From: an uncultured Bacillota bacterium
GTDB lineage: Bacteria > Bacillota_I > Bacilli_A > RFN20 > CAG-631
DNA: 46,440 nt
Reading direction: 5' to 3'
Assembly (NCBI GenBank): GCA_905197115.1
Contig: CAJJXN010000006.1
Location: 1 to 46,440 of the forward strand
Shown: one piece after another, positions 15,402 to 23,811 of the stretch
How the letters are laid out: each line of letters opens with the position of its first letter
Numbering within the stretch: the stretch's first letter is position 1
Position numbers and translations under genes: made by a program
Notes under the pieces: generated by a model
Seen by the model: the letters and a program-made list of their open reading frames with translations, nothing else
What the model was told of the DNA's origin: nothing
Database searches by the model: none

Positions 15402-18200
15402 ATGAAAAGACATTTTCGATATTTTTGTATCGTTCTTTTCACAATTCTCTCTATTTGTTTAATCAGTAATGTTTCCGCAACTTGGAACATTCACCGACAA
15501 ATTGATAATGGTTATAAATTTGTAGATAGTTCTACGCAAAATTATTACACAATTTCACTTAAGTACATTACTACCGAACCAAATTTAGAAACCACTGAAT
15601 CTAATAACTCAACTATTCATGTAGACGAAACAACCAACTTATTAAAAGGCGATAATGCTATCTGGAAAGAATGGGATAGTCGTGGTGGTGTAGGTAAATA
15701 TGTAGATGAAATTGAACCAAAAACCACTATAACTGGTGAAAATGGTGAAACTATTACAACTTGGAAAGAACATATTACTATTATTACACAATGTTCTAAA
15801 ACCTCAACATGGAAAGACAAAACCTTCAAAGTTGATGGCACAGCAAAGGATGTTTCTTACAAATTAAGCACAAAAAGAAATATTGGAGCAACAGTTATTT
15901 CTAATTATTTAATAAAAAAAGATTCTCTTTTTACCAAACCAAAACTTACACGAAATGGATATACACTTGCAGGTTTTTTTAATGCCACAACAGATGGGCT
16001 TAATACCGACAATACATTATTTGACTTTTCAAAGCCAATTACTAAAAACTTAACAATTTTTGCTGAATGGTTAGCTATATCATCAGATAAAAATCTAGAA
16101 TTAACTAAATTTGTTAATGCTTGTAACAATGGTTCCTTCCATATTTTTAATGCAAACAATGCTAGTTTCAATATTTCTAATGATGATTCTTTTAATAGCT
16201 ATACTACTTCTGTTAATTTAGGGTCTAGTTCTTTAAATACAACTATTCAATCTGGAGCTATAGTTAATTTTTGTATGAATAATGGGGAAACAGATATTCA
16301 AGCTAGACTTGAAGAATCCATTACGGACCCTTTACTTCATACTGTTGGTCCAGCAACTTCTGGATATGCAAGTAACGATCAATATATATCATTAGATTTT
16401 TACGAAGGATCAAATCAAAAAAATCCAAAAGATTATACAATAGTTTTACAAAATGATTTAATCGTCAACGGTCAAATGTATATTGGTGGTTACACTGGAT
16501 CTAGTTATCAATTTGCAGGTTATATTATCAAAAATTATGTTTCTTTAGATTTAAATGGCCATTCATTAATTATTAATGATGGTGGGATGGTTCATTCATT
16601 TGGTCTTATTACTGATTCAATTGGAACAGGTAGTATTGAAGTCATGCCTGGCGGTAATTTAAAAACACCTTTTGTTCTTGATGACATGAAAGGTGGTAAT
16701 ACCACTTTATGGGGATATTCAAAAGGGATATGTCCTTTTGAAAACTATCGTTTTCCTTATTTAGAATGTAAAGTTAAATTCCATGTCAATAATACTAAAG
16801 CTGGTTCTTTAGATATTTTCACGAAATTAAACTTGGGTAGTTTAGGAGTAACTAATATTTATATTCCTTTTATTGGTTATGGTTCTTCTTATTTAGTGTC
16901 TTGTCAAAGTTCATTGGCAAATGCTAATTTTATGTTTGAACCTTATGATTTATCTGTTTTAAACACAAAAAACGATAGTCTTCGTTACAATATGACTTAT
17001 CGTAAATATAGTTTCACGTTTGAAAATTTAATTGCAACAGTTAATGCAATTTCTATTAAAGCATCTGTGTATATTGAAAAAACTGTAGTTATAACAATTA
17101 AAATTTCAAAAACTTTTGATCTTAATTTGGATAGAGTTATTTTTCCAATCAGTTCAGCTATGGACTTAGATTTTAAAAATTCAACTTTTTCAGTTTCACA
17201 ACAAATTAAGTTAATGCCTGGTTCTACACTTACAATGGATAAAAATAGTATCTTGGATTTAAATTATTATAAGGATTCTTCTGGAAATACGAAAAAAAGT
17301 TTTTCCGATATCGTCGTTCAAGAATCGGTTGTCAAAAAGACACTTCCTGGAGAAACCAAAGCTTTGTCTGGAAGTATAACTGCTTTAAATAGACCTTTAT
17401 CTTCTAAAACGGGTACCAATTATCAAAATGTTCCTTATAGTTTCTATGGGATTTTTGGAGGCGGTTATTCACTCTATTGGCAATACTTCCAAGAAGCAAT
17501 AGTAAATATTTATGGAACGGTTAATTTCAATTCAGGAAACGATGCTCCATATGAATTATCTGGATTTATGAACATTAATCAATTCACAATTAATGGTAAT
17601 AATCCACAAAAATTTAATGCTCATAACATCTCATCTTTAAATTCAAGTGTTAAATTGCAAACTTATAGTTTTGATTTAGAAATTGCTTCTTGTATTTGGT
17701 TTGAAGGAAATGATATTTTAAATAGAGATAACAATTCTTCTATTTCTTCTGCAAATCATTTCTATATTCAACCTTTAGTATCAAAAGATGTTGCATATTA
17801 TAAAGAGGCAACAAGTTCAAATGTCATTACAGGAAAATTTGATCAATATAGTGGTATCTTTACAAAAGATAGTGGCACACAAGCTTTCTTTTATACAGAT
17901 AACAATCTACTAGCAGGAAGTAGTACAGAAAGTGCTTTTAATCAAACTGCAAGTTTGAAAGATTGTACTTATGATGAAAGTTTTCATGGCATTACAAGTG
18001 AAGGAATAAGATATATTTATTATGCAGGAATTTGGTGCCCAATTGTTGAAGATGCAACAATACCAGCCAAAGCAGAAATTGTGGTCAACACATCTAAATT
18101 AGTTCATAACAAAGAAAAATATACAGATACTTCTTATAGTTATGCAACGACTCCATTTGCTTATAACACTACATATAAAGCATGGCGAGTAACTTACTAG
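15402..18200 (+). CDS. Large exported adhesin-like protein with SipW-type signal
   Basis: A 932-residue exported protein. Its signal peptide ends SNVSATWNIH, matching the Trp motif of its neighbours. A Listeria-Bacteroides repeat is visible at about 175-226 (LTRNGYTLAGFFN, then LTIFAEW). From about 340 to 800 there are many short strands with Asn/Gly turns, for example LDLNGHSLIINDGGM and TINGNNPQKFN, which suggest a right-handed beta-helix or similar repetitive beta fold typical of adhesins. No sortase motif or C-terminal membrane anchor is seen, so attachment would be by assembly or non-covalent. The start has AAGGAGGG upstream. The stop is followed by a strong hairpin before the next gene. 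Confidence 0.7.
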   Translation: MKRHFRYFCIVLFTILSICLISNVSATWNIHRQIDNGYKFVDSSTQNYYTISLKYITTEPNLETTESNNSTIHVDETTNLLKGDNAIWKEWDSRGGVGKYVDEIEPKTTITGENGETITTWKEHITIITQCSKTSTWKDKTFKVDGTAKDVSYKLSTKRNIGATVISNYLIKKDSLFTKPKLTRNGYTLAGFFNATTDGLNTDNTLFDFSKPITKNLTIFAEWLAISSDKNLELTKFVNACNNGSFHIFNANNASFNISNDDSFNSYTTSVNLGSSSLNTTIQSGAIVNFCMNNGETDIQARLEESITDPLLHTVGPATSGYASNDQYISLDFYEGSNQKNPKDYTIVLQNDLIVNGQMYIGGYTGSSYQFAGYIIKNYVSLDLNGHSLIINDGGMVHSFGLITDSIGTGSIEVMPGGNLKTPFVLDDMKGGNTTLWGYSKGICPFENYRFPYLECKVKFHVNNTKAGSLDIFTKLNLGSLGVTNIYIPFIGYGSSYLVSCQSSLANANFMFEPYDLSVLNTKNDSLRYNMTYRKYSFTFENLIATVNAISIKASVYIEKTVVITIKISKTFDLNLDRVIFPISSAMDLDFKNSTFSVSQQIKLMPGSTLTMDKNSILDLNYYKDSSGNTKKSFSDIVVQESVVKKTLPGETKALSGSITALNRPLSSKTGTNYQNVPYSFYGIFGGGYSLYWQYFQEAIVNIYGTVNFNSGNDAPYELSGFMNINQFTINGNNPQKFNAHNISSLNSSVKLQTYSFDLEIASCIWFEGNDILNRDNNSSISSANHFYIQPLVSKDVAYYKEATSSNVITGKFDQYSGIFTKDSGTQAFFYTDNNLLAGSSTESAFNQTASLKDCTYDESFHGITSEGIRYIYYAGIWCPIVEDATIPAKAEIVVNTSKLVHNKEKYTDTSYSYATTPFAYNTTYKAWRVTY

Positions 18201-18203
18201 TTT

Positions 18204-18236
18204 AAATAATCCTTATCCAATTTGATAAGGTTATTT
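18204..18236 (+). promoter_or_regulatory. Intra-operon hairpin before the abundant-subunit gene
   Basis: The left arm (18204-18217) and right arm (18224-18236) pair over 13 bases with one bulged T and a 6-base loop; the core is CCTTATC/GATAAGG. It begins four bases after the stop of the 932-residue gene and lacks a long T run. It could be a leaky terminator, a processing site or a 5'-stabilising structure for the downstream message. No convincing extra promoter lies between it and the ribosome site. Confidence 0.6.
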
Positions 18237-18283
18237 ATATAAAAAGAATTAAAGTCATTATATATTTGAAAGGGGAAATTAAA

Positions 18284-18949
18284 ATGACAAAAAGACAAAC
18301 AAGAAAATCTTACAAAAGAAAGAAAATTATTTTAGGAGCATGTTTATTTGCTTCCGTAGCACTTGTATCTACAGGTTTTGCGGCATGGGTTATCGCTACT
18401 CAAGCAGAAACAACTCAAGATGGTAACATTAGTGTTGGTACTGTAAACGATAGTTCAATCGAAATTAAAAACGTTCAATTAAGCAAAAATTCTTTTGTTT
18501 TTGAACCAAAAGAAACTGATACAACTGGTCGTGTTCGTAACGATGGAACTAATTTTGAAAATTTATCTGTAACTGTAACAGGCGAAATTTCACCAGCACA
18601 ATACGTTACAGGCGCTACAATTGAAATGACAGTACCTGATAGCGTTAAAGCAGCTGCAGCTAGTGAGTTAAATTACATCGTTTTACCTGAATGTGTTACA
18701 ACAGCTCAAGCATTAACTTTAAGCGATAAAGAAGGAGACGCAAACGTTAAAACTTTCTCTTATGAAATTGCTTTTACTTGGGGAACTGCTTTTAATGGTA
18801 AAAATCCTGGCGAATACTTTGATACAGATGATACTGGTAAAAATGTTAGTGATGCAGATATGAAAGCAACATTAACTTCTTTACATAACACAATTCAAGG
18901 TGACTCTGAAGATTTAAAATTCACAATTACTATTAAAGCTCAAAACTAA
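18284..18949 (+). CDS. Exported SipW-type substrate, WGTAF-family subunit 2 (candidate major subunit)
   Basis: A 221-residue exported protein. A very basic N-terminus (TKRQTRKSYKRKK) is followed by a hydrophobic core and TGFAAWVIAT, the Trp motif of the cluster. GNISVGTVNDSSIEIK, as in TasA-like proteins, comes next. The C-terminal FTWGTAFNGKNPGEYFDTDD block and the final beta strand match the first gene of the operon, so the two are paralogues. Codons look more selected than in the neighbours, with many GTT, ACA and CGT. With the hairpin upstream and AAAGGGGA as ribosome site, this suggests high expression. I take the ATG, since an in-frame TTG six codons earlier overlaps the ribosome site. 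It lies directly before the signal peptidase gene. Confidence 0.75.
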   Translation: MTKRQTRKSYKRKKIILGACLFASVALVSTGFAAWVIATQAETTQDGNISVGTVNDSSIEIKNVQLSKNSFVFEPKETDTTGRVRNDGTNFENLSVTVTGEISPAQYVTGATIEMTVPDSVKAAAASELNYIVLPECVTTAQALTLSDKEGDANVKTFSYEIAFTWGTAFNGKNPGEYFDTDDTGKNVSDADMKATLTSLHNTIQGDSEDLKFTITIKAQN

Positions 18950-18968
18950 ATAAAGGAGTGTCAAATCT

Positions 18969-19943
18969 ATGACCACTGTTGAAATCATTGCTTTAGTCGT
19001 AACATTCATTGGTGTTGTTAGTTTTGCAGCCGTTTTTACGATTCTATATAGTTCTTATGCACATTCATACATTCAAGAAATTCAAACAGGGAAAAAAGAT
19101 CTCGATTTAATCGAAGATTATTTCTATGAAAAACAAGAAAAAGTAAAAAGAAAAAAGAAAATAGTTCATATTGTAAAATCTACTTTCTTTTATTTAGCTT
19201 TAATTATTATTATTCCTGTATTTGTATTTTCTATTTTTAATCGTATCAATCATAGTGCAACCATGATTAACAATAAAGCCATTATGGTAGTTACTTCTGG
19301 CTCCATGAGTCAAAAAAATAAAGCAAATGAATATTTAACAGTGAATCACTTAGACAATCAATTTAATACATATGATATTGTTGTTTTAGATAAGGTGACA
19401 TCACCTACTCAATTAAAACAATATGATATTATCGCCTTTGTAAATGATCAAGGCATCAATGTAATCCATCGCATTGTTTCGATTGAAAATGTGAATGGAG
19501 AAACACGCTATATTACGAGAGGCGATTCCAATAATGCAACCGATCGTTATCAACCAAAATTCCAAGATATTATTGGGAAATATTCAAATAAACGAGTTAG
19601 AACACTAGGAATATTTGTTATGTTCTTCCAATCTTATCCTGGAATGATTACGGTTGTTGCAGTCATCTATTGTATAATTATGTTTGATAAACAATCTTCT
19701 AAAATCAATGCTGCTCATCAACAAAGAATTGAGTTACTTGAAAAAGTCATTGATTATAATGATACAATTGATGTTCAATCGATTAATTTAGAATTTCAAG
19801 AAACACTTTATTATCAAGGACAGGCTTATTCATTTAATGAAGAAGGCTTTGTAGGCAAAAAAGAAGTTGAATCAAGTGAGGAAACTTCAAATCAAACTCA
19901 AGAAGATATTCACAATTCGGAGGGAGAGGAAAATCATGAATAA
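18969..19943 (+). CDS. sipW: SipW/ER-type signal peptidase I
   Basis: A 324-residue membrane signal peptidase. The catalytic Ser112 lies in TSGSMS. The general base is His167 in VIHRIVSIE, where bacterial P-type enzymes have Lys; His marks the ER/archaeal/SipW type. TRGDSNNATD carries the acidic residues Asp186 and Asp192. Membrane segments lie at about 4-27, 69-91 and 212-235. An extra N-terminal helix with a charged linker, and an 85-residue acidic C-terminal cytoplasmic tail, go beyond the classic SipW. In Bacillus, SipW matures TasA and TapA for the biofilm matrix. Here the gene follows four proteins with matching signals, so they are its probable substrates. AAAGGAG precedes the start. 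The end overlaps the AAA+ gene by eight bases. Confidence 0.92.
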   Translation: MTTVEIIALVVTFIGVVSFAAVFTILYSSYAHSYIQEIQTGKKDLDLIEDYFYEKQEKVKRKKKIVHIVKSTFFYLALIIIIPVFVFSIFNRINHSATMINNKAIMVVTSGSMSQKNKANEYLTVNHLDNQFNTYDIVVLDKVTSPTQLKQYDIIAFVNDQGINVIHRIVSIENVNGETRYITRGDSNNATDRYQPKFQDIIGKYSNKRVRTLGIFVMFFQSYPGMITVVAVIYCIIMFDKQSSKINAAHQQRIELLEKVIDYNDTIDVQSINLEFQETLYYQGQAYSFNEEGFVGKKEVESSEETSNQTQEDIHNSEGEENHE

Positions 19944-21732
19944 ACCCTACTTTACAAGAAAGAATTTGATGGCTTGGTCATTATCTTTCTTTTATGCATT
20001 TTTATTAGTATTTGTAGGCCTTTGTTTAGAAGGATCTTACAAATTTATGAATCCAGAAAATCCTTTTGCTGCTTTAGCTAGAGGATTACACTTTAAAGAA
20101 ATTGTTTGTGGCGTTTCTGGTTTTATGTGTTTAATTTTATTAGCAATTTATATTATTGCCTGCACAGGATTTATTATTTATGAACGTCGTTATGCAGTCA
20201 TTAACAATAAAAATCCACATAGTTTCAAAATGATTGCAATATACTTTGGAACTTTTTTAGCATCAACGATTTTATCATTAGGTGTTGGTCTTGTTATTCA
20301 ATCTCCTATTAGTAAAGAAAACCTCGGTAATGTCTTTACTTTTTTAGGACAAACCTTAGTGATTACTACTTTAGCTTATATCGTACTCGTTTTATTTATT
20401 GGTGCTATTTTAATGTTAGTTGTTAACTTTATTTTTGTAGATAAACCTTATCGTTTCTTCAATCCTAAAAATGTTGTTGAATTTGAAGATGATGATATTG
20501 AAGTGCAAAACATTTCAAGTAGCTTTGATGTTAACCCCATCATTACAACGAATAGCGAAATGAGTACAGTTGCTGCTCCTAGTAGCGTAGCAACAGAAAC
20601 AATTTCTACATCGAAAGTAGAAAAACTAGATGATCGTGAAAAAGTATTCCCTTCATTATCTACCATCGACAATAAATACAATGGTTTTGAAAACGAAGGA
20701 ATGGTAAGCGATGAAATCACACTTGAACAATTATGTCATCGTTTCAGAAATTATTTAGCAAAAGAAGAAAAACTTTATTTTGATATCGATACGATTCGAA
20801 TCTTTATTAGTGGATTTGCTGCTTCTCACTTTATGATCTTAGAAGGTTTAAGTGGTACAGGTAAATCTTCGTTACCACGTTATTTTGCAAAATTTGTAAA
20901 TGGAAATTCTTTGTTTATTCCTGTTCAAGCAACTTGGCGTGATAAAACAAGCATTTTAGGTTATTTTAACGATTTCTCTAAAACCTATAGTGAAACGGAT
21001 TTTCTAATTCAACTTTATGAAGCCAATTATAATCCTGATCAAATTAATTTATTTGTTTTAGATGAAATGAATATTTCTCGTGTTGAATACTATTTTGCAG
21101 ATTTCTTATCTATTTTAGAGTATCCAACTCCATCATGGAAATTAAGAATTATGCAATTACCATATCAATTTATTCCACCTGTTAAATTACAAGATGGATA
21201 TATTCAAATTCCAACCAATTCTTATTTTATCGGTACTGCAAACAAAGACGATTCCACGTTCTCTATTACCGATAAAGTATATGATAGAGCGATTACGATT
21301 GATTTTGATAATCGTAATATTCCTTTTGAAGTAAATGAAGATGCTTCGCCAATTCAACTTAGTCATTCTAAATTCAATCAATTATTAGAAGAAGCCTCAA
21401 CTCACAAAGAATATCAATTAACTGAAAAAGATTATGAAAATTTCCAAAAAGTGTGTGACTTCATTTATGAAGAATTTGATATTACTTTTGGTAACCGTGT
21501 AATGAATCAAATTTCTCTTTTAGTTCCAACTTTTATGGCTTGTGGCGGTAAAAAAGAAGATGCTTTAGATTTCTTATTATCTCGCAAGATTATCGTAAAA
21601 TTAGAAGGTCGTTTTGAAGAATATATCAAAGGTGGATTGAAACAATTGCTTCAATTACTCGAAAAAACTTATGGATCCCATACATTTGAAAAAAGTGAAA
21701 AGGCAATTCACAATTTAATGAGAAAGTTGTAA
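19936..21732 (+). CDS. Membrane-anchored McrB-like AAA+ ATPase
   Basis: A 598-residue protein. Four hydrophobic helices (about 10-32, 55-83, 98-122, 133-168) anchor it in the membrane. An acidic, Ser/Thr-rich linker (180-260) leads to a cytoplasmic AAA+ domain. The motifs are Walker A G304-LSGTGKSS, Walker B LFVLDEMNISRVEYYFADFL (Asp376, Glu377), and a TANKDDSTFSITDKVYDRA segment. The T-x-N-x-x-D element of that segment is the McrB-branch signature, so the nucleotide may be GTP or ATP. The start is chosen at MNKPYF, after GGAGGGAGAGG; an earlier in-frame ATG lies deep in the signal peptidase gene. It overlaps that gene and is four bases from the DUF2357-like gene, its likely partner. No methyl-DNA-binding domain is present. 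Confidence 0.85.
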   Translation: MNKPYFTRKNLMAWSLSFFYAFLLVFVGLCLEGSYKFMNPENPFAALARGLHFKEIVCGVSGFMCLILLAIYIIACTGFIIYERRYAVINNKNPHSFKMIAIYFGTFLASTILSLGVGLVIQSPISKENLGNVFTFLGQTLVITTLAYIVLVLFIGAILMLVVNFIFVDKPYRFFNPKNVVEFEDDDIEVQNISSSFDVNPIITTNSEMSTVAAPSSVATETISTSKVEKLDDREKVFPSLSTIDNKYNGFENEGMVSDEITLEQLCHRFRNYLAKEEKLYFDIDTIRIFISGFAASHFMILEGLSGTGKSSLPRYFAKFVNGNSLFIPVQATWRDKTSILGYFNDFSKTYSETDFLIQLYEANYNPDQINLFVLDEMNISRVEYYFADFLSILEYPTPSWKLRIMQLPYQFIPPVKLQDGYIQIPTNSYFIGTANKDDSTFSITDKVYDRAITIDFDNRNIPFEVNEDASPIQLSHSKFNQLLEEASTHKEYQLTEKDYENFQKVCDFIYEEFDITFGNRVMNQISLLVPTFMACGGKKEDALDFLLSRKIIVKLEGRFEEYIKGGLKQLLQLLEKTYGSHTFEKSEKAIHNLMRKL

Positions 21733-21736
21733 TTTT

Positions 21737-23059
21737 ATGAAAATCAGTGAAGAAAAATATCTTAAAGCTGCGATAAAAGAAATTAAGCGTTACACGAAAA
21801 CGCATCCAACTGCAGCCACTTTTTATAATGATATTGAAACACTAAATTGCAAATCCTTACAAGATTTGTCTTTTCATAATGATTTAGCATTTTTTGCTGA
21901 TTGCCAATTTATTTTAAATGTGATTATTTCCATCATCGCTCATCCTCATTTATCAAATAAAGGAGAAGATGTCGTTTTAAGAGCAGAACAGGTCCATTCC
22001 TTAACTTCAGAAATGTTTCAAAAAACCATTCAAGATCCTCAACTTTGGAGAAATCAAAATCATGAGATGGTTCCTGCTTATGTTCACTATTATCAAAATG
22101 TGGATGAATTAAAAATTTATGAAAATATCTTTTTAATTCATTTACTTTCTTTAATTCAAGAAGAAATTTCAAAATATCGTGATTTTTATGCTTCAATGAT
22201 TAAGACTGTTTTTGACGATACAGCTTTATCTTCTCAAACAGATTCAGTTCAAATTGCTTTTGAGCAATTGGATCTATTATCTAAGAAAATTAATAAAATA
22301 AAAAGAACTTATTTTTATAAAGAAGTAAGCAAGGCTTCTTTAACGCTTAAAAGTGTCCATCCGACCAATATTTTATTAAAAGATCGCCTTTACCATCATT
22401 GTTATAAATTTTATAAAAAATTAATTGCTTATCAAGATAAAAATAGTTTAAATGAAGATTTTTCTGCCTATTATTATTGTTTACTCTTTAAAACATTAAA
22501 GAAAAACCAATTTCGCTTATCTATTAAAAATAAAGGTAAAGATATGCTCACAAATAAATTGGGCGATGTTTGGATGAATCAAGTTTTAACTTTTTATTCA
22601 AAAGATTTTAAAATTGTTATGTCTCGCAATCATACATACGATGGCATACATATGCAAATTCAAAATCGACACATTGAAAATTCGAATTGCAATACATCTA
22701 CCCATCTATTATTTTTTGATGTTTATGGTTTTACTCATTATAATATTGCAGCAGTGGATAAAGCAACTTATACAACGATTGAATCCATTTCGTTATGGAA
22801 TCATATTTTAGTGGATCAAGACTACAAAAATGTTCACACCAAAGTAATGAATGAAGATGAATTAATGGATTACTATTTTGATTCAAAATTACATCAAAGT
22901 AAAGGAAGTTATCGAATTTATTCAACATATTGTCCTGTTTGTAAGGAAAAACAAATCAGTAATACTATGGAATTATTTCAATGTTCACATTGTCATTCTA
23001 CCTATACATTCTTTAATGAAGATAAATCTATTTGGTATTTAAAACTAAGGAGGTGCTAG
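21737..23059 (+). CDS. DUF2357/McrC-like partner with C-terminal zinc ribbon
   Basis: A 440-residue soluble protein. Two stretches resemble DUF2357 proteins, which usually sit beside McrB-type ATPases: KIYENIFLIHLLSLIQEEI (about 126-144), and VHPTNILLKDRLYHHCYKFY (about 207-226), which parallels a PTN-x-L-x-K-x-x-x-Y pattern. The C-terminus has a zinc ribbon, CPVC (399-402) and CSHC (416-419). I do not see the PD-(D/E)xK nuclease motif expected of McrC. The role may therefore be to couple or regulate the membrane AAA+ protein rather than cut nucleic acid. The stop lies inside the ribosome site of the ABC ATPase gene, so expression is tightly linked. The family call rests on my memory of the motifs and needs a profile search. 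Confidence 0.6.
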   Translation: MKISEEKYLKAAIKEIKRYTKTHPTAATFYNDIETLNCKSLQDLSFHNDLAFFADCQFILNVIISIIAHPHLSNKGEDVVLRAEQVHSLTSEMFQKTIQDPQLWRNQNHEMVPAYVHYYQNVDELKIYENIFLIHLLSLIQEEISKYRDFYASMIKTVFDDTALSSQTDSVQIAFEQLDLLSKKINKIKRTYFYKEVSKASLTLKSVHPTNILLKDRLYHHCYKFYKKLIAYQDKNSLNEDFSAYYYCLLFKTLKKNQFRLSIKNKGKDMLTNKLGDVWMNQVLTFYSKDFKIVMSRNHTYDGIHMQIQNRHIENSNCNTSTHLLFFDVYGFTHYNIAAVDKATYTTIESISLWNHILVDQDYKNVHTKVMNEDELMDYYFDSKLHQSKGSYRIYSTYCPVCKEKQISNTMELFQCSHCHSTYTFFNEDKSIWYLKLRRC

Positions 23060-23065
23060 CAGCGT

Positions 23066-23809
23066 ATGGAACAACAAGAAAATGAAAAAAAAGTAATGAT
23101 TTCAATTCAAGATTTGCATAAATCTTATGGTCAAAAAGATGTATTGCTTGGCATCAACTTAGAAGTTTATGAAGGCGAACTTTTTGGTTTTATTGGAAAA
23201 AATGGAATTGGGAAATCAACTACCATTGACTGTATGATTGGTTCCAAACCTTTTTCACAAGGAAAAATTTTATTAGATGGCTTTGACATGGAAAAAGAAC
23301 CGATTGAAGCGAAAAAAACTTTTGGTTATGTAGCCAGCGAACCGACTTGTTATGAAGTCATGACGGGTTATGATTTTTTAGAATTTATCGCGAGTATTTA
23401 TCAAATGAGTGAAGGCTCATTTGTAAAAAATTATCGTTTTTTAATGCAACGTTTAGATTTAAAAGAAAGCGACTTAGCTTTACCGATTTCCAATTATTCT
23501 CACGGGATGAAACAAAAACTTTGCTTAATTGCGAGTTTATTACATAATCCTAAAATTTGGATTTTAGATGAGCCAACTGTTGGACTTGATATTATGGCAG
23601 TTGAAGCTTTAAAGAAAATGATGCGTGAATATGCAAATCATGGTAAAACCGTATTTGTTACTTCTCATAATATTGAACTTGTATCGAAATTATGCGATCG
23701 TGTAGCCATTATTAATGATGGTGTAGTAACTGCACTATACGATTTAAATAAAGATCCAAACAAACGCCTACAACTATCAAAAATCTTTTTAGAAACATAT
23801 GGGGGATAA
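23066..23809 (+). CDS. ABC transporter ATP-binding protein
   Basis: A 247-residue ABC ATPase of the ABC-2 exporter type. Walker A is GKNGIGKST (44-52), with Ile in place of the more usual Ser. The signature is YSHGMKQ (144-150), common in exporters of this class in place of LSGGQ. Walker B is WILDEPTVGLD with Asp168 and Glu169, and a TSHN switch His follows. It should power the adjoining permease. AAGGAGGT lies 11 bases before the ATG, inside the end of the previous gene, and two bases separate it from the permease gene. Confidence 0.9.
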   Translation: MEQQENEKKVMISIQDLHKSYGQKDVLLGINLEVYEGELFGFIGKNGIGKSTTIDCMIGSKPFSQGKILLDGFDMEKEPIEAKKTFGYVASEPTCYEVMTGYDFLEFIASIYQMSEGSFVKNYRFLMQRLDLKESDLALPISNYSHGMKQKLCLIASLLHNPKIWILDEPTVGLDIMAVEALKKMMREYANHGKTVFVTSHNIELVSKLCDRVAIINDGVVTALYDLNKDPNKRLQLSKIFLETYGG

Positions 23810-23811
23810 GT

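Noticed and set aside
18255..18270. Possible -10 (TATATT/ATTATA) before the fourth gene of the operon
   Set aside because: It would start transcription inside or next to the ribosome site, and it has no -35 at the right distance.
20448..20720. Minus-strand open frame opposite the AAA+ linker
   Set aside because: Its composition mirrors the acidic, Ser/Thr-rich linker on the other strand; no start signal.
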